A stretch of 64,000 nucleotides of DNA from Ifrita kowaldi (taxonomy: Eukaryota; Chordata; Aves; Passeriformes; Cinclosomatidae): positions 197,004 through 261,003 of the forward strand of contig VZRS01007399.1 in the NCBI GenBank assembly GCA_013398055.1, read 5' to 3'. This document shows, piece by piece, positions 1 through 12,174 of this stretch. The notes under the pieces were generated by a model. That model did not search any database. It was given only the letters and a program-made list of their open reading frames with translations, and was not told the origin of the DNA. A program made the position numbers and the translations under genes. Numbering within the stretch: the stretch's first letter is position 1; every line of letters starts with the position of its first letter.

Positions 1-3000
1 TGCAACAATGAATGTTGCTCACCACGAGACTGTGGTCAAAACATGCTTACACAGTCTTGAATCTGATCCGTATTTGAGGTAGTTGTGTTTTAAACAAATT
101 GAAGACCAGTCCAGGCACTCAGATGTCTCATTTTCTCAATATAACTGTGTGTGGTCTCAAGGCTTCACTCTAGTTTAGATGAACCCCTTGTCCTCTTATT
201 AAGTCAGAAGAGGGAAAGATACTATCCAAATGTCCCAAGCTGTCAACTTGATGACTTTCAGCTACTTAGTACTACCACCTCTTCTAAGACTGCATTTTCT
301 CCTCACTTACTTTAGCAGCTTCAGCTTCCCACTGCACTATCATCCTGACTGAATGCAAAAAAGCCCATTTGAAGTTTCTGAGCGCAGACAGCTGAAGTTA
401 CACTGAGTGCCGCAATTCAGTTCCTGCCTCAGATAGGGTATGGTTTTCACATGTCTCAACAAATAAGCCAATAATTAGATATAACTATAAATTTAATACC
501 TGCTAGTATCTCACACATTAATAAAAAACGAAGTATGACATTTTACAATCCCGCTAAAACCAAATATCCAGCTAAAAGCTGTAACTATCCATCCATGAAG
601 GCACACTGTGCTGTGAAGGATCTCAATAGATGGACCCATTTTCATGTTCTCCAATACATGCAAAGACTGTGTCACATGGGGCTACAGATGTTAGAGGTGC
701 TGGTATTTTATCTTTTGGTCTCCAAAGAACAGCAGATGCCACCACACCAGAAATACTATAATGAGAAATGGGGGAAGACTGATACTAGTCAGCTGTTCTG
801 GGTGCATAGGCATGCCGAATAGATGGGTTTCTGGAGGCTCAGGACACTTGTGGATGCACAGTTAAAACTCAGTTTCCACGCTCAGAGCCTTATATGGAGC
901 CAGGAGTGCTTCTGCCATCTGGGATTCACTCAGAAACGTGCTCGAAACCATCGAGGTGTAAATCTCATCCCTGTACAGCTTCAGTGTCTGTCTACAGCTC
1001 CACGCTGCGACCCAAGAATTTCTATACAGTAAATCTACAAGGCAGGTTTCATAACTGCCACTCCTTTTTACTTTTCCATGGCACCATAATTTTTCTTTTT
1101 AAATATATCATCTACCTTTCACTTCTTAGACCACAGGTTTTATAAAGACTTACAGCCTGTGCCTAAGTAAGGGTCACCTCTTAATTTTCATTCACTCTGT
1201 GCTTATTTTGTGCAAGTGATACGGGTAGTAGATCACAGAAACAGATGAAAATTGCACATGGAAAAGTCTTTAAGTTACGCAGCTCTCCAACTCAGCAGTT
1301 GCCAGAAAATGTGGTATTTGAATCAAAAGGCATACCAGACTTCTCAATTACCTAACTTCGAAGTAAAGGCAAGTAAGGCATTGACATTTATGATTAAGAA
1401 GAAAGAAGATACTGTGATGCTAGTATTACAGTGTGGGATCACAGCTGTGCCAAGCTTACCTGCTTCTATTAAAACTCCAATGATCTAGTGAGGCTGAGAG
1501 CTGCAAGTAGGACCATCAGCACACTCTGGCATCATACAGGTTTCTCTTCTTTCTGTGATATACTGGATTCTTACCTTCTTTCACAAAGCTTGAATAAACC
1601 CAACAAAATCTGCTCATGCTTTTAGCTTGGAATTCACATAGGTCATTTGTATTTAGGAAGGCCTTCAATCAAACTCAAACTAAAGAAATATCCTCCTTGT
1701 ACTGCTGCCCTTTCAAAAGCTGTCATTTAAAAAGCTGTGTTTCCAAGACACATACAACAACTACATAATTTCAGCTTCCATTTTTACCAAGTAAACTTCT
1801 GGTTCCTGTTGTGGACTTGAATTTTGCTCATTTTACTATAAATACTTGTTTCCTTTAGTATCCGAGGCCCATCTTTAAAAAGGGGAACTTTCACAGCAGT
1901 CCACCAGCCTTCAAATGCTCTAAAGAAATTTAAGTGGCAATCTATTTAAGGAACTGTTTTTCTAAAACCGGAAAGAAATATTTTGACTTTGGATAGAATG
2001 CAAAATCACCACTCAAGTCAGCGAAATAAGCGTTTGGATGACAAACCAAAACCAATAGTGACGTGCCACAATCTTTTCCTATTTACACTGGATAAAAAGA
2101 GGGTACTGGACACTGACCAAGCAAATGTAAAAAGAATTCTTTTTTTCTAGCAACTTTCCAGTTCCAACTTTCAATTTCTATCCAAGTCTCCCACCCTCTT
2201 TACTGCAATTAATCATGAACAATGAGGTACTTGCTGGGGTTTTTTTTCATCTCTCTGCTCCTCATCTTTTAAGACAAACTCCTTGAATGAAAACATTCCA
2301 CCCCACGAAGGTTCATACCTGCTATTCTTCACTCCTTTTCTACTGAAGTTTCAATCTCTTCCTTGTGCAGGCAGCAAAAACAAAAGCTGTCCAGATTCTC
2401 TGTATATAGCAATTTATCCTTCCATAAATCAGGCCTGTGACTAACATTATTTCTGTAATGGTTGGGTTTACTGAAGCCTGAAGAATATTTTCAGGCCATT
2501 CCTCATGCCCATTCAGGACTCTGCTTTCCCTTTCCAAGGCTAGAGTGTTCTCCACCCTACCACACAACTGCTGCATCCCGCCATTTGGTAGGATGTAGGA
2601 TATGTACATCTTTGCCTGTGCGACTTTCACAAGCTGATGCTAAAGTGCAACCCCTGGATCTCGGTTTTTTGCAGGCAGGTTTTTGTCACTCCCTCTCCTC
2701 AAGAACAAAGCTGCATAATGTACATATTCAAAAGAGCACACAAGAGTAAAGAAGAAATGTGATCTTACTTGAGTAACACAGACAAAGGAGGCCTTCATTG
2801 AAGCTGAAAGGGTACAGTTTATGGCATACAAAAAGAATGAGGAATAGATACGGGTGGAGAAATGAATAATGTTTTGTAGACTTGTGTGGTCTGACTTTTT
2901 TCATCTTCATACTCTCCAAAACTCAACTTTCCAATGAAACGCAGAATTCACTTCTTTTCTAGGTTCATTCACAGCTCTCAGTAATTATGCATGTGCATTA

Positions 3001-6000
3001 TGCTTGAGATTCTTTTAAATTCTGAGCTTCTTGCCAAATTTCATTGTGGGTAAACACCTTTAAGTACCTAAAGCCAAATTTGTGTTAAGTGTAATATTTC
3101 TTGTTCCTCTTTCTTTCCTGGAGTGCTTCCATGTGCTCATACACAACTGCTACACTCCACTTAACTGATGACTGATGTTTTTCACACCCATACACATTTT
3201 TCTGAGATGTACTGTGCCCAGCTCTAACTTCCTATTACTATGTAACATGTGGCTGGTTTGGATCTATATTTTACAGTGATCTTAGAACAACTAATTAAGC
3301 GTGTACTGTTTGACATTTCTTAGCAGGGATTCTCTAGGACTAAAAAAAAAAAAAGGAATGAAAGTACAGCTAGTCAGAAACATCTACCCTAAACTGGTGG
3401 GACGTATTTTTTCGTTTCAGTAAGAACATTCTTTATAAAGGAAAATATATAAAACCAGGAAATTATCAGAGCTCGATATACAATTTAAAAAAATAGAATC
3501 ATATAAGCATCACACAATCTTCCATTACCCCTCAGGATCTGCATGTAGCAAAAAACAAAATAGTATTTCTAGCACCTGGAGAATGCCAGCCCTGTAAGCT
3601 ACAGAAGTACTCTTGGCTGTGAATTGTTTGGAGATTGTTTTTTTTTTTCCTTCATTAATTCTTAATCTCAGTAGAAAACTTCCATTAGTCCAAGATTTTC
3701 TTTAAAATGAAGAGAAAATTTCGTCTCCAGAGAAAGTCTATCCAGGGGATCGCAAACCCCTGGCAATCTTAGGTTTTTAAACTCATTAATCTCCTTAGGA
3801 CTGCTATTGGGAGGCTTTCAGTACTTACAGAACTAAACAGCAAATGCTGTCAAATGCTGAGATGTCACCAATGACAATGAATGGCCTTGGACCTGGAGTG
3901 CTGGAAAGCTACCAGCTCTGGCCAAGCATTTGCTATGTTTATGTTGAATTCTTGGACTGGATTCTAAATCCCTGTATTTTGTTTTCAGGCTTTGGCACTG
4001 GCCCATTTGTATCTCCAGCAGTAATAAATTATGCAGTTAAGAATTTCATACTGTTTTAAGAACCTCAGCTGACAGTGCCTTCAATATGAACCGAGAGTTC
4101 TCAGAACATCATGGAACAAGTGCTTCAGTCCTGATCAGATAAAATTACTTAAGTACACGTTCAGATTTGATTTGACTGAGAATACTTGCTATTTGAAAAA
4201 AAATAATGTGAGAACCTTGTAAATCTACAGAATGCTATTTCTTCTCAGGAATGAGAAAATACCTCTATTACACTCCTTCACTTCCAATTCCCAGGAAAGA
4301 CCTAAAGCCAGTGAGCCCAATATCAAGAGCCTCTGCAGGACTCCTGTAGCAAAACCTGCACTGAGCTGAAATTCCACTTGGGGACTGTTGGGGAAATTGT
4401 TGTAATATTGAGACTTATTTTAAGTCTGCATTATAATAAAACTTCATACCAAAGTGTCAGGAAGATTCCCTACTGAGTAATAATCAAAGGAATAAAAAAA
4501 CTTTAAGTCCCACAATTCCGAAGACAAAGGAAGATGCACCCAGGTCTAGATGGATATCCATAACCACCATCCTACAATCCTGCATGCATATCTCACTTTT
4601 TTCCATATGATGCATACATTACCTGGAATTTATCATTTATCCCCAGCATCCTGGCACCATTAGAACACCACAGGGACTGGCACACAAACACTAAATTGCA
4701 TATCATAATGAATTACTTCGAGAATGCACCAGCCCTGCATGACATTAATCCAAAATTACACAGAGACAATGCACTGAAAGGATGTTTTTGTACAAAGCCA
4801 TGGAATGGCTGCTCTTTGCAAAAGGAACAGAGCACTGGGTGAAGAGAGGAAAAGTGTGGGTAAACAAATTGATGTTTGGCTGCACAAAGACGAGAATTCT
4901 AAGTCTATGATGATAAAAGTATTTCACTGGAGAATTACTCCAAGAAGCATTTAGCCACTTAAACAGAAAAAATAAAACTGCTATGAAGTCCTGAAAGAAA
5001 GCAATACAGCAAAGATTTTTATATGGCATCTCTTAATGCAATGCATCACAGTACTGTAATTTAGATTAAGAATAAAAACAAATTAAAAAGAAATACTAAA
5101 TTCTGTGCTAATAAAGTCCTCTGGTTTTGGCTGTACAATTGTATAAATGCCACACACAAAGAACCCAACTGTGAGAACACTAGGATTTGTGGATTAATAT
5201 CTAAAAAATTATTGAAGAATAAAAGCCACTCCAGGTAATCCAACCAAAAGTTAAGTTTTTAAGTAGCACTGCCTAGAGGAATTTGCTTTACCTCAATTTT
5301 TCACTACTAGGAAAGTATAAAGTAGAAAACTTCTGGTTTAGACATCATCCAGTCAAGTGAGCTATATTTTAAGTATGTATGCAATGAATGTTTACTACTG
5401 AAGTTCTACAGTAAAAAAGCCTCTTCCAAACAGGTTAAAAGAGGTACATTGTTAGAGCACCCAAGAAATCAGAAAGCCATCTGGATAAATTAAACAACAG
5501 TTAAGGTGTAATTTCTCACTAAGACTGAACATTCACAGCTCCAGCTGAGGTCAGCCTTCCGACATCTCGTCACTCACAGAAGCCCAGGAGCTCCTTTAAA
5601 CCACAGGGCACTGCTTATTTCTGCTACACTGATCAACCAGCTCCTACCTAGAAACCTCCTTCCTGGACTAAGTCTAATCCTGGTCTCATTCAGGCTCAGC
5701 TGTGGAAGTACTCATTAGGCTTACAGGGAGGGCAGTAGAGGAAGCAAGCGAGATACTGAATTTTCTTGTGGATTAAAAAAAACCTCAGGGCACATATCTT
5801 CAAAATAAGACTCTTAATTTATATTGTGATTTAATGTTTTACAACTCAATTGGCCAACACTGTAGAGGAGCAGTAACATCAAACATTAGCCTGCTGCATT
5901 GCAAATATCTGTTCCAGACTTCTCTCTGCAAAATAGAATAGCCTGAGATACCACCAATCTACTTCTCATGTAAACATCCAGAAACCTGTATCAAACCTTC

Positions 6001-9000
6001 TCTGCCTTCTGCTAATCAGTTTTGCCAAAATTTGGCCACTAACCAGGAACTACAAATTACAATAAATATAGCAACAGGCCTCCAAATCATAATGTTCACT
6101 TCAGAAGAAAAAAAAAACCAAATTCAAACATGGAACGATAGTCTCTGTGTAATTTATGGCCATGTATTCCCCAGTTCATATTGAGAGGATAGATTTCAGA
6201 TGAGATAAGAGAAAAAACAGCATTGGAATGCTAAGTCCAAAACCCCTGCACTGAAGAGCTAAGGGAATTCCAGAATACAACAGGCACACTGACAAAAAAG
6301 AACAGCATAGCAATGGCCTAGAAAAGCATGAACGCATCAGGCACTTACAAAAAATATTACATAATATTCAACATTTTCTTTTCACTGTCTTCTTATAGAC
6401 CAGTTGTGATCTGTATTGCTCTCATCTTGCCACTTTTCTTTCTTTCATTCTAATGCTCAAAAGCTGTGCTAAATTTCCCAAGGGCTCATCACTCACTAAG
6501 CAAGCCTGTTTCAATGTACCAGTGTGTCTGCTGTTAACAGTTATTTCCACAAATAAACCACACAAAATTCTTAACAAATCTACAATTACATGAAAACAGA
6601 AGAATTATTAAAACCAATGAAACATATTAAACATCTGACCACAGTTTCTACAGTAATTTAGCAGCTACATCACCTATCATGCAATGGACTGATTTGAGGG
6701 GGATTTTAGAAGTTATCATATTTCTCCAAATGAGAAACATATTTAATCACCTATTCTTGCAGGCTTTCCACAGTATATTACAGGGATTAAAATGAACATA
6801 ATACACTCTAGTAGAACACCACATTGTAAAAACAGCTAAACTTTGGTGTAATTTTTCATAACAGATTTGGTCATATTTATATATATAAAAATTTATATTT
6901 TACACAAATATTTATATAGCTGTATCCTAGGAATGGAAACATTCAGAGACTAAAGCTCAGCAGAGGGCAGAATTGATGTATTGCATAGAATTTTAAAATC
7001 AACAAACTAATTTCTAATATGGAAACAACTCCTGAAAACTATAAACACTTGTCAAAATAAGATTCCTGTAAAAGCAGCATGAATCAAGCTGTTAACTGCC
7101 TTTGGTTTTGACCTCACAAAATGAAATAAAATGTAAGACTAAAAACTAAAATATTTCTTACCTAACAAAAAAAAAAATAGTTTCTGCATCATCTTTGCCC
7201 TTCCCCTAGTTAGTGAAACTGCATTAGTGTTTTGAAAGTACTCCAATATGGGGAAATGTATATTTTCCTGAAAATTATTTATCAAAAATGGAATTCAATT
7301 CTCTTCGCTATAAAAAGACAACCAATAATTATTTTAATCTTACAAACCACCTAAAATCTTCCACTTCAGAGCTGCAAATTCAAGTGAGACAAACAAGACA
7401 TGCTCCTTCCAACCTTCACGTGAAATGTTCTCACTGATATTTGTTGGGATTTTTAAACTACAAAAAAAAAGTGAAACTTAAGCAGCATGAAATAAAAGAA
7501 CAGAGGATGCTTAAACAAATGATAGACAAGGATGGAATTTGACTTAAAGGTAGATAATGAGATGGATTTTTTTTTTTTTTTTTTAAGCTGGATAAAGACC
7601 TAGCTACTAAGCTCCTAAGTTCCCAAAAAGCTCTATGGCCTACTTTCTCTATTTGTTTTAAAGTCACGCCAAAAGGCCCAGGCACCTGCCCTGATGAAAG
7701 ATTTCCCCAGAGATTGCACATTAGCAGCCTTCTCTCAGACACATGCCCCATAACACAGGCAATGACACAGAAATCATGTCGAACTGGTGCCATAACAAAA
7801 TGGGAAAGTGTGCTGAGGAGCCCTGCCAAACTAAAACCCTGTGCTGCGAACAGACACCGTCCGTTAATCTCCTCATTGCCATTTCTCTTCTAATCTAATT
7901 CACTTCTTCCCAGCATTTATACTGTTTACCTTTTCATGCCTCCCAAAACAGGTAATACAATTCAATTTTTACAGTCACTTTTACATTCCTATTCCCAGTG
8001 ATGCAATCACTACCTTGAAAATACTGCCGGGAATTTAAACGAGGTAATTTTGGCAACCAAAAAGTCTGCATAGAGATTTCGTATTCTTCTTACACAAATT
8101 TGGGGGAAAAACTGAGTTGGCACCATACCTTTCATGATTTTTGTTTTGCATAACACCTTTTTAAATTTAAAAGGTAAATTATTTTTCTGAAACTGACTTT
8201 GTTTCATTTTTCTTTCAAACAATGTCAACCCATTTATTTCCAAACAAACCCATAAAGGGAATGGTATGTTTCTCGTATGTTGGACTAAACACATTTGCCT
8301 TATATATTAATAATGAAAAAAAAATTTAGTTTTTCAGCAGTGCAACAGAAGCATTTCAAACTACCTCCTTAACCCTCTGATTCTAAAACAATATTAAACA
8401 AAAAGTAAAAAGCCTTACACCAAGATCAGTCTTCTGATAGCAGTATGTCACTAAGAACTTTACATGTTATATAATGCACTATATGTTTTCTCTGGCTCAG
8501 ATTCTTTCACCTGTTCTCCCCTGGCATTGCTAGCACTACCAGATGGATCCATTTTAGATTTAATTAATTTACCCCGTCTCCTAGGATTTCGAAGAAGTAA
8601 AGCACTGACAAGAACCCTGGTCCTTTCCTTTCTTGGATACAGAAAAAGAATCTAGACAGAGAGAGATTTTCCTTTTAAGAACAGAATACAACATTCACAA
8701 ATAAATATCTCAGAAGAACACGTGCTGTTCAAAGAAGCTAAAAATAGCAAAACCAACAAGCATATGTTTAACTGGGAACCTTCCTAGATCCTAAAAGTAA
8801 CATTATTCTTCAAATCAAATGTGGATATGGGAACCCAAAAACTGTGTTTGGTTTTTTTTAATGGCAATGAAGCAAGCATATTCCAAGTGTCTGCATATAA
8901 AGTGAATACCATACACTGCATACTGAACTAGACAGAATCCCTCCTTCTCGTCACCAGCCTTCATTCCCTCCACCATGTTATTTTTCTCTTTTTAAAGATT

Positions 9001-10049
9001 CCTCAATATACTACAGCTAAAATTTCATCCCATCTAAATTAAAGCACTTTTTTAAATTCCTTTTATTCTCTGCTAAAGTAAAAAAAATAAATCTTCACAG
9101 GAACTTAGAACAGCACAGCAACTTCTAACCACCTGCAGCTCTTTAAAATAGTAACTGCTCTAAAGGACTCAAACTAGATTCCCTTCATGAATTTAACAAA
9201 AGGGGTGAGTGGATGCATGTTAATTAAATCATCTGGTTATCTTAATCACTAAGTTGCTTTATATGGACTGGGACCAATCAGTTCTTTGACAGTCCTCCTC
9301 CTCTCCTGGCTTTCTCCTTATTATCTGCTTTTACCTCATAAGATGCATGGGACAGAGGATGGCCCCTTTGTCAAAGCTGGTAATAGGATCTGGCATAACT
9401 AAGCCAGCAAAACTGACTGGCCTCACAATACTACAAGCAGAAAAATAGTTCAGATAGATCTCCTAAATTGCTAAGTCCAATTTTGAAGGCACAATGTTCC
9501 TCGTATAGTAGGGTGGAGCATTTCACAACAATATCCTAGAGCTCCAGTAACGAACTTTCCCAGTTGCAGGAAATGCTACAATAAAACATAAGCCTTTCAG
9601 CCCTCTAAACAGAACAAATTATGCAGAAGCACTGACACACAGTACAGGAATTAATTTTACTTAACATGTATCAATACAAAACACAAACCAGCTTGCACCA
9701 CTCGTAAGTGATAACCATTCTCTAATAACAGACACACTGCATCTCTGCTGATATTAAAACATTTGCATAAAATTCTACCTCCAAATGTCACACAACTAAA
9801 CAAGAATCTCACCTTCAGAAGTCTGGTGAGACACAGAGCATTAACTCCACACTACATAATCTAATCAAATGCCTGAGGCCAGCGGACAAACAGGAACAAC
9901 CTATAATTAAATTCAGAAGACTATAATGATGATGTTTTAAAATACCTTATATCAATGTAGCATTTGCTACAAGATCTGCACTGAATTAAACATTTTTTTA
10001 AATGTAAAATAATTCATTTGTAAGGGTTTGGGCTTGTTTAAGAAAAGAA
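1..10049 (-). other. KCNMA1: KCNMA1 intron 1, distal part; no exon seen
   Basis: This is AT-rich noncoding sequence lying 10-20 kb inside intron 1. Open frames are short (the longest is 123 codons at 7458-7829 minus and it ends in low-complexity Lys/Phe-rich sequence from a poly-T tract), and none resembles a known protein. Simple tracts include A13 at 3342-3354 and T18 at 7567-7584, and there is an AT-rich block at about 6870-6915. I see no recognisable transposon. KCNMA1 exon 2 is not here, which fits the very long first intron known for this gene. Confidence 0.75.
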
Positions 10050-10183
10050 TGAATCACAGATATTCTGAGTCGGGAGGGACCCACAAGAATCATCAAGTCC
10101 TACTCATCAGTGAATGGCCCATATGGGGATTGAACCCACAACCTTGGTGTTAACACTGTACTCTGCCCAACTGAGCCAATCTC
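10050..10183 (-). mobile_element. Degenerate tRNA-Ile-derived SINE (TguSINE1-like) with CR1-like tail
   Basis: On the minus strand the element starts with a tRNA-Ile-like head. The A-box region is at 10179-10165 (TTGGCTCAGTTGGGC) and the B box at 10137-10125 (GGGTTCAATCCCC). These are followed by ATGGGCC, as in the acceptor end of tRNA-Ile. The 3' part (GACTTGATGATTCTTGTGGG, then CTCAGAATATCTGTGATTC at 10050) matches the 3' end of avian CR1-type LINEs, which would supply the reverse transcriptase. The anticodon loop is shortened by about 3 bases, so it is not a tRNA gene. This architecture is that of the songbird family TguSINE1, recognised from memory. A passerine host is the main inference from it. 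Confidence 0.75.
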
Positions 10184-11403
10184 AGTGACTTAATCATCCA
10201 ATACTTTAACTTGATGGTCTTATGAATTATTAGAAAGCAGCCCAATTAACCAAAATAAGCTGACAATGTAAAAACAGACATTCAGGATCCAACAACAATA
10301 TAATTAAAGGGGTGAAGAACCCTCTATACTTTCACTGGTATTAACACTGCTACAGTCTTAAGGCACAGAATTTGAACTGGCATTTTCATCAGCTCTCACA
10401 GCACATTCTCATTTAGCTATAACCAGTAGAGCCACCAATTTTAATTCATGGCAGTATGTATTTTCTATGGGAGTTGTAACAATAATCTACAAGTATATAC
10501 CATTTAAAATCCAAAGAGTATTTTACAAATCGATGGAAAACCCTTGTGCTCGCTACTGAAAACAATCTGCACCTAGGACCAAAACTATTTGTCCCAAGGA
10601 AAACACAATTCAACCTGAGGAACAATTGTAAAAGCAGTCTGCATTTTAAACTGTTCCTTCACTTCTTGTTCACAAACATTTTTCACTGAGCTGGGAGAAC
10701 ACAAATACTCATGAGACACAACCTCAAGAGGTCTGTTTATATTGCCAGAAACTTTTCTAGAACTTTTACCTTTAATCTGAGCTATTGTTACCTTTCTCTC
10801 CACTTCTACTGCATGTTTTGAAAATAAAACTCAAATTCTCAGCTATAGAAAAAAAACCCCTGAAAACAGCCTAGGCACCAAGCTCTAGCACCTGTTACCT
10901 CAGATTAGATAAAAGAGGCATCAGCTGCTTTAAGCAACCTATCCCAAACCATTTTCTTCCCCCTCAGCTACAGCAAATGGTAACAGCTTTATCCATACAG
11001 ATTTCACACACTTGCCAAAGTTCTCAGAAGATCAATAAATTTTTTTTTAAAAGGGTCATTTTGGAATAGTTATACTGAAATTAATCAATAGTTCTGACAC
11101 ACCCAGCATCTGTGACATTTTAAAGCAGTAAGATATCATCCAACGTCTCAGCCTTACCACCACCTTTGCCAGTCAGCCAGCTCACTATCCCATCCCCAGC
11201 AGCCAGCCTGCCCCAGGAGCCTCCCAGGGCAGTCACACCTGGCACACCAACGGAAAGTCAGTGAGAGCATAAGCTTAACCCTTAAGTCAGAGTTACAGCA
11301 TAACAAAAAGAACAGCTCTCTGACAGACCAACAAAAAAAAAAAGCTAGATATTTATCAAAAAGTTCATCCAGGCTTCCCCCTTACAAGCATGGTTGACCT
11401 TAC

Positions 11404-11474
11404 CTTGAGGAGGAGCAAGAGACAAATAAGAGAACAAAAAAGGTCCACAACTGCTGCACTTCAGCATTTATACC
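11404..11474 (-). promoter_or_regulatory. Candidate intronic TATA promoter with short first exon
   Basis: On the minus strand (the same strand as KCNMA1), GGTATAAATGC lies at 11474-11464. About 60 bases downstream is a near-consensus donor, CCTCAAG|GTAAGG, with the cut between 11404 and 11403. The intervening sequence would give a noncoding first exon of roughly 35 nt if transcription starts about 30 bases after the TATA. Each motif can arise by chance; their order and spacing are the only argument. There is no protein-coding content. Confidence 0.25.
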
Positions 11475-12144
11475 CTCAAGACTAATTCAAACCAGCTGCA
11501 GGGACTCCAGGCCCCCTAAGAGGTGGAGCAGATCAGGTGTGCTGTTGGAGCTCATCTTCCTAAATAGTTTCACCTGAAAGTAATCTACCTAACCACGCTG
11601 GGAAAGCTACACTTTACTTTCAAAAGTCATGCAGCTACATGCTCAAGTCAACCAAAACCTTATCATCCTCTGAAGGACACAGTGAAATCAACACTTCGCA
11701 TGGCAGTAATGAAACAACCTCTCTTAAAACCTTTCAGCATTCCACTTTTAACTATTGAATCATTTCTGCTCAGTAAAAAGGCCTTAAAACACACAGAAAG
11801 GTTTAGGATCTGGAGCTACCACCACCTGCCAGTCTACACAGCTCAGGTTCCTCACAGCAAGTCTCTCCAGAGACTTAAAGTTTGGATTTATTAGCACTGT
11901 CAAACTAGCACCTCAAGATAGTAAGCCCAGTCTTAGAAGACTAAATAAAAAAATACTGCTGCCACAAAACACTCCACTTGCTCTGATGGATTAAATTTGT
12001 GTTTAAAAAAGTTGTAAGTGATGTAACTAAACTTCAACAGGCATTAGATCAAATCAGGTGTGGTTTACATCACCTTGACTTCATACCAAAGCATAAAGTA
12101 GATACAAACACTGCAAAATAACAAACATAATGCCATGAACTGGA

Positions 12145-12174
12145 AATAAGAAAAAGCATTTGCTTTTTCTTATT
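12145..12174. repeat. Perfect 14-bp inverted repeat (2-nt loop)
   Basis: The left arm 12145-12158 (AATAAGAAAAAGCA) is the exact reverse complement of the right arm 12161-12174 (TGCTTTTTCTTATT), separated by TT. It can form a cruciform or a short RNA hairpin. It is too short for a canonical pre-miRNA. Confidence 0.9.

Noticed and set aside
2340..2630. 96-codon minus-strand frame as a possible retroelement pol fragment
   Set aside because: I could not match any reverse transcriptase, integrase or protease motif, and there are no flanking repeats.
10125..10183. tRNA-Ile gene on the minus strand
   Set aside because: A and B boxes are visible, but the anticodon loop is shortened, the acceptor stem is incomplete and the sequence runs directly into a CR1-like tail. 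It is a SINE head, not a tRNA gene.
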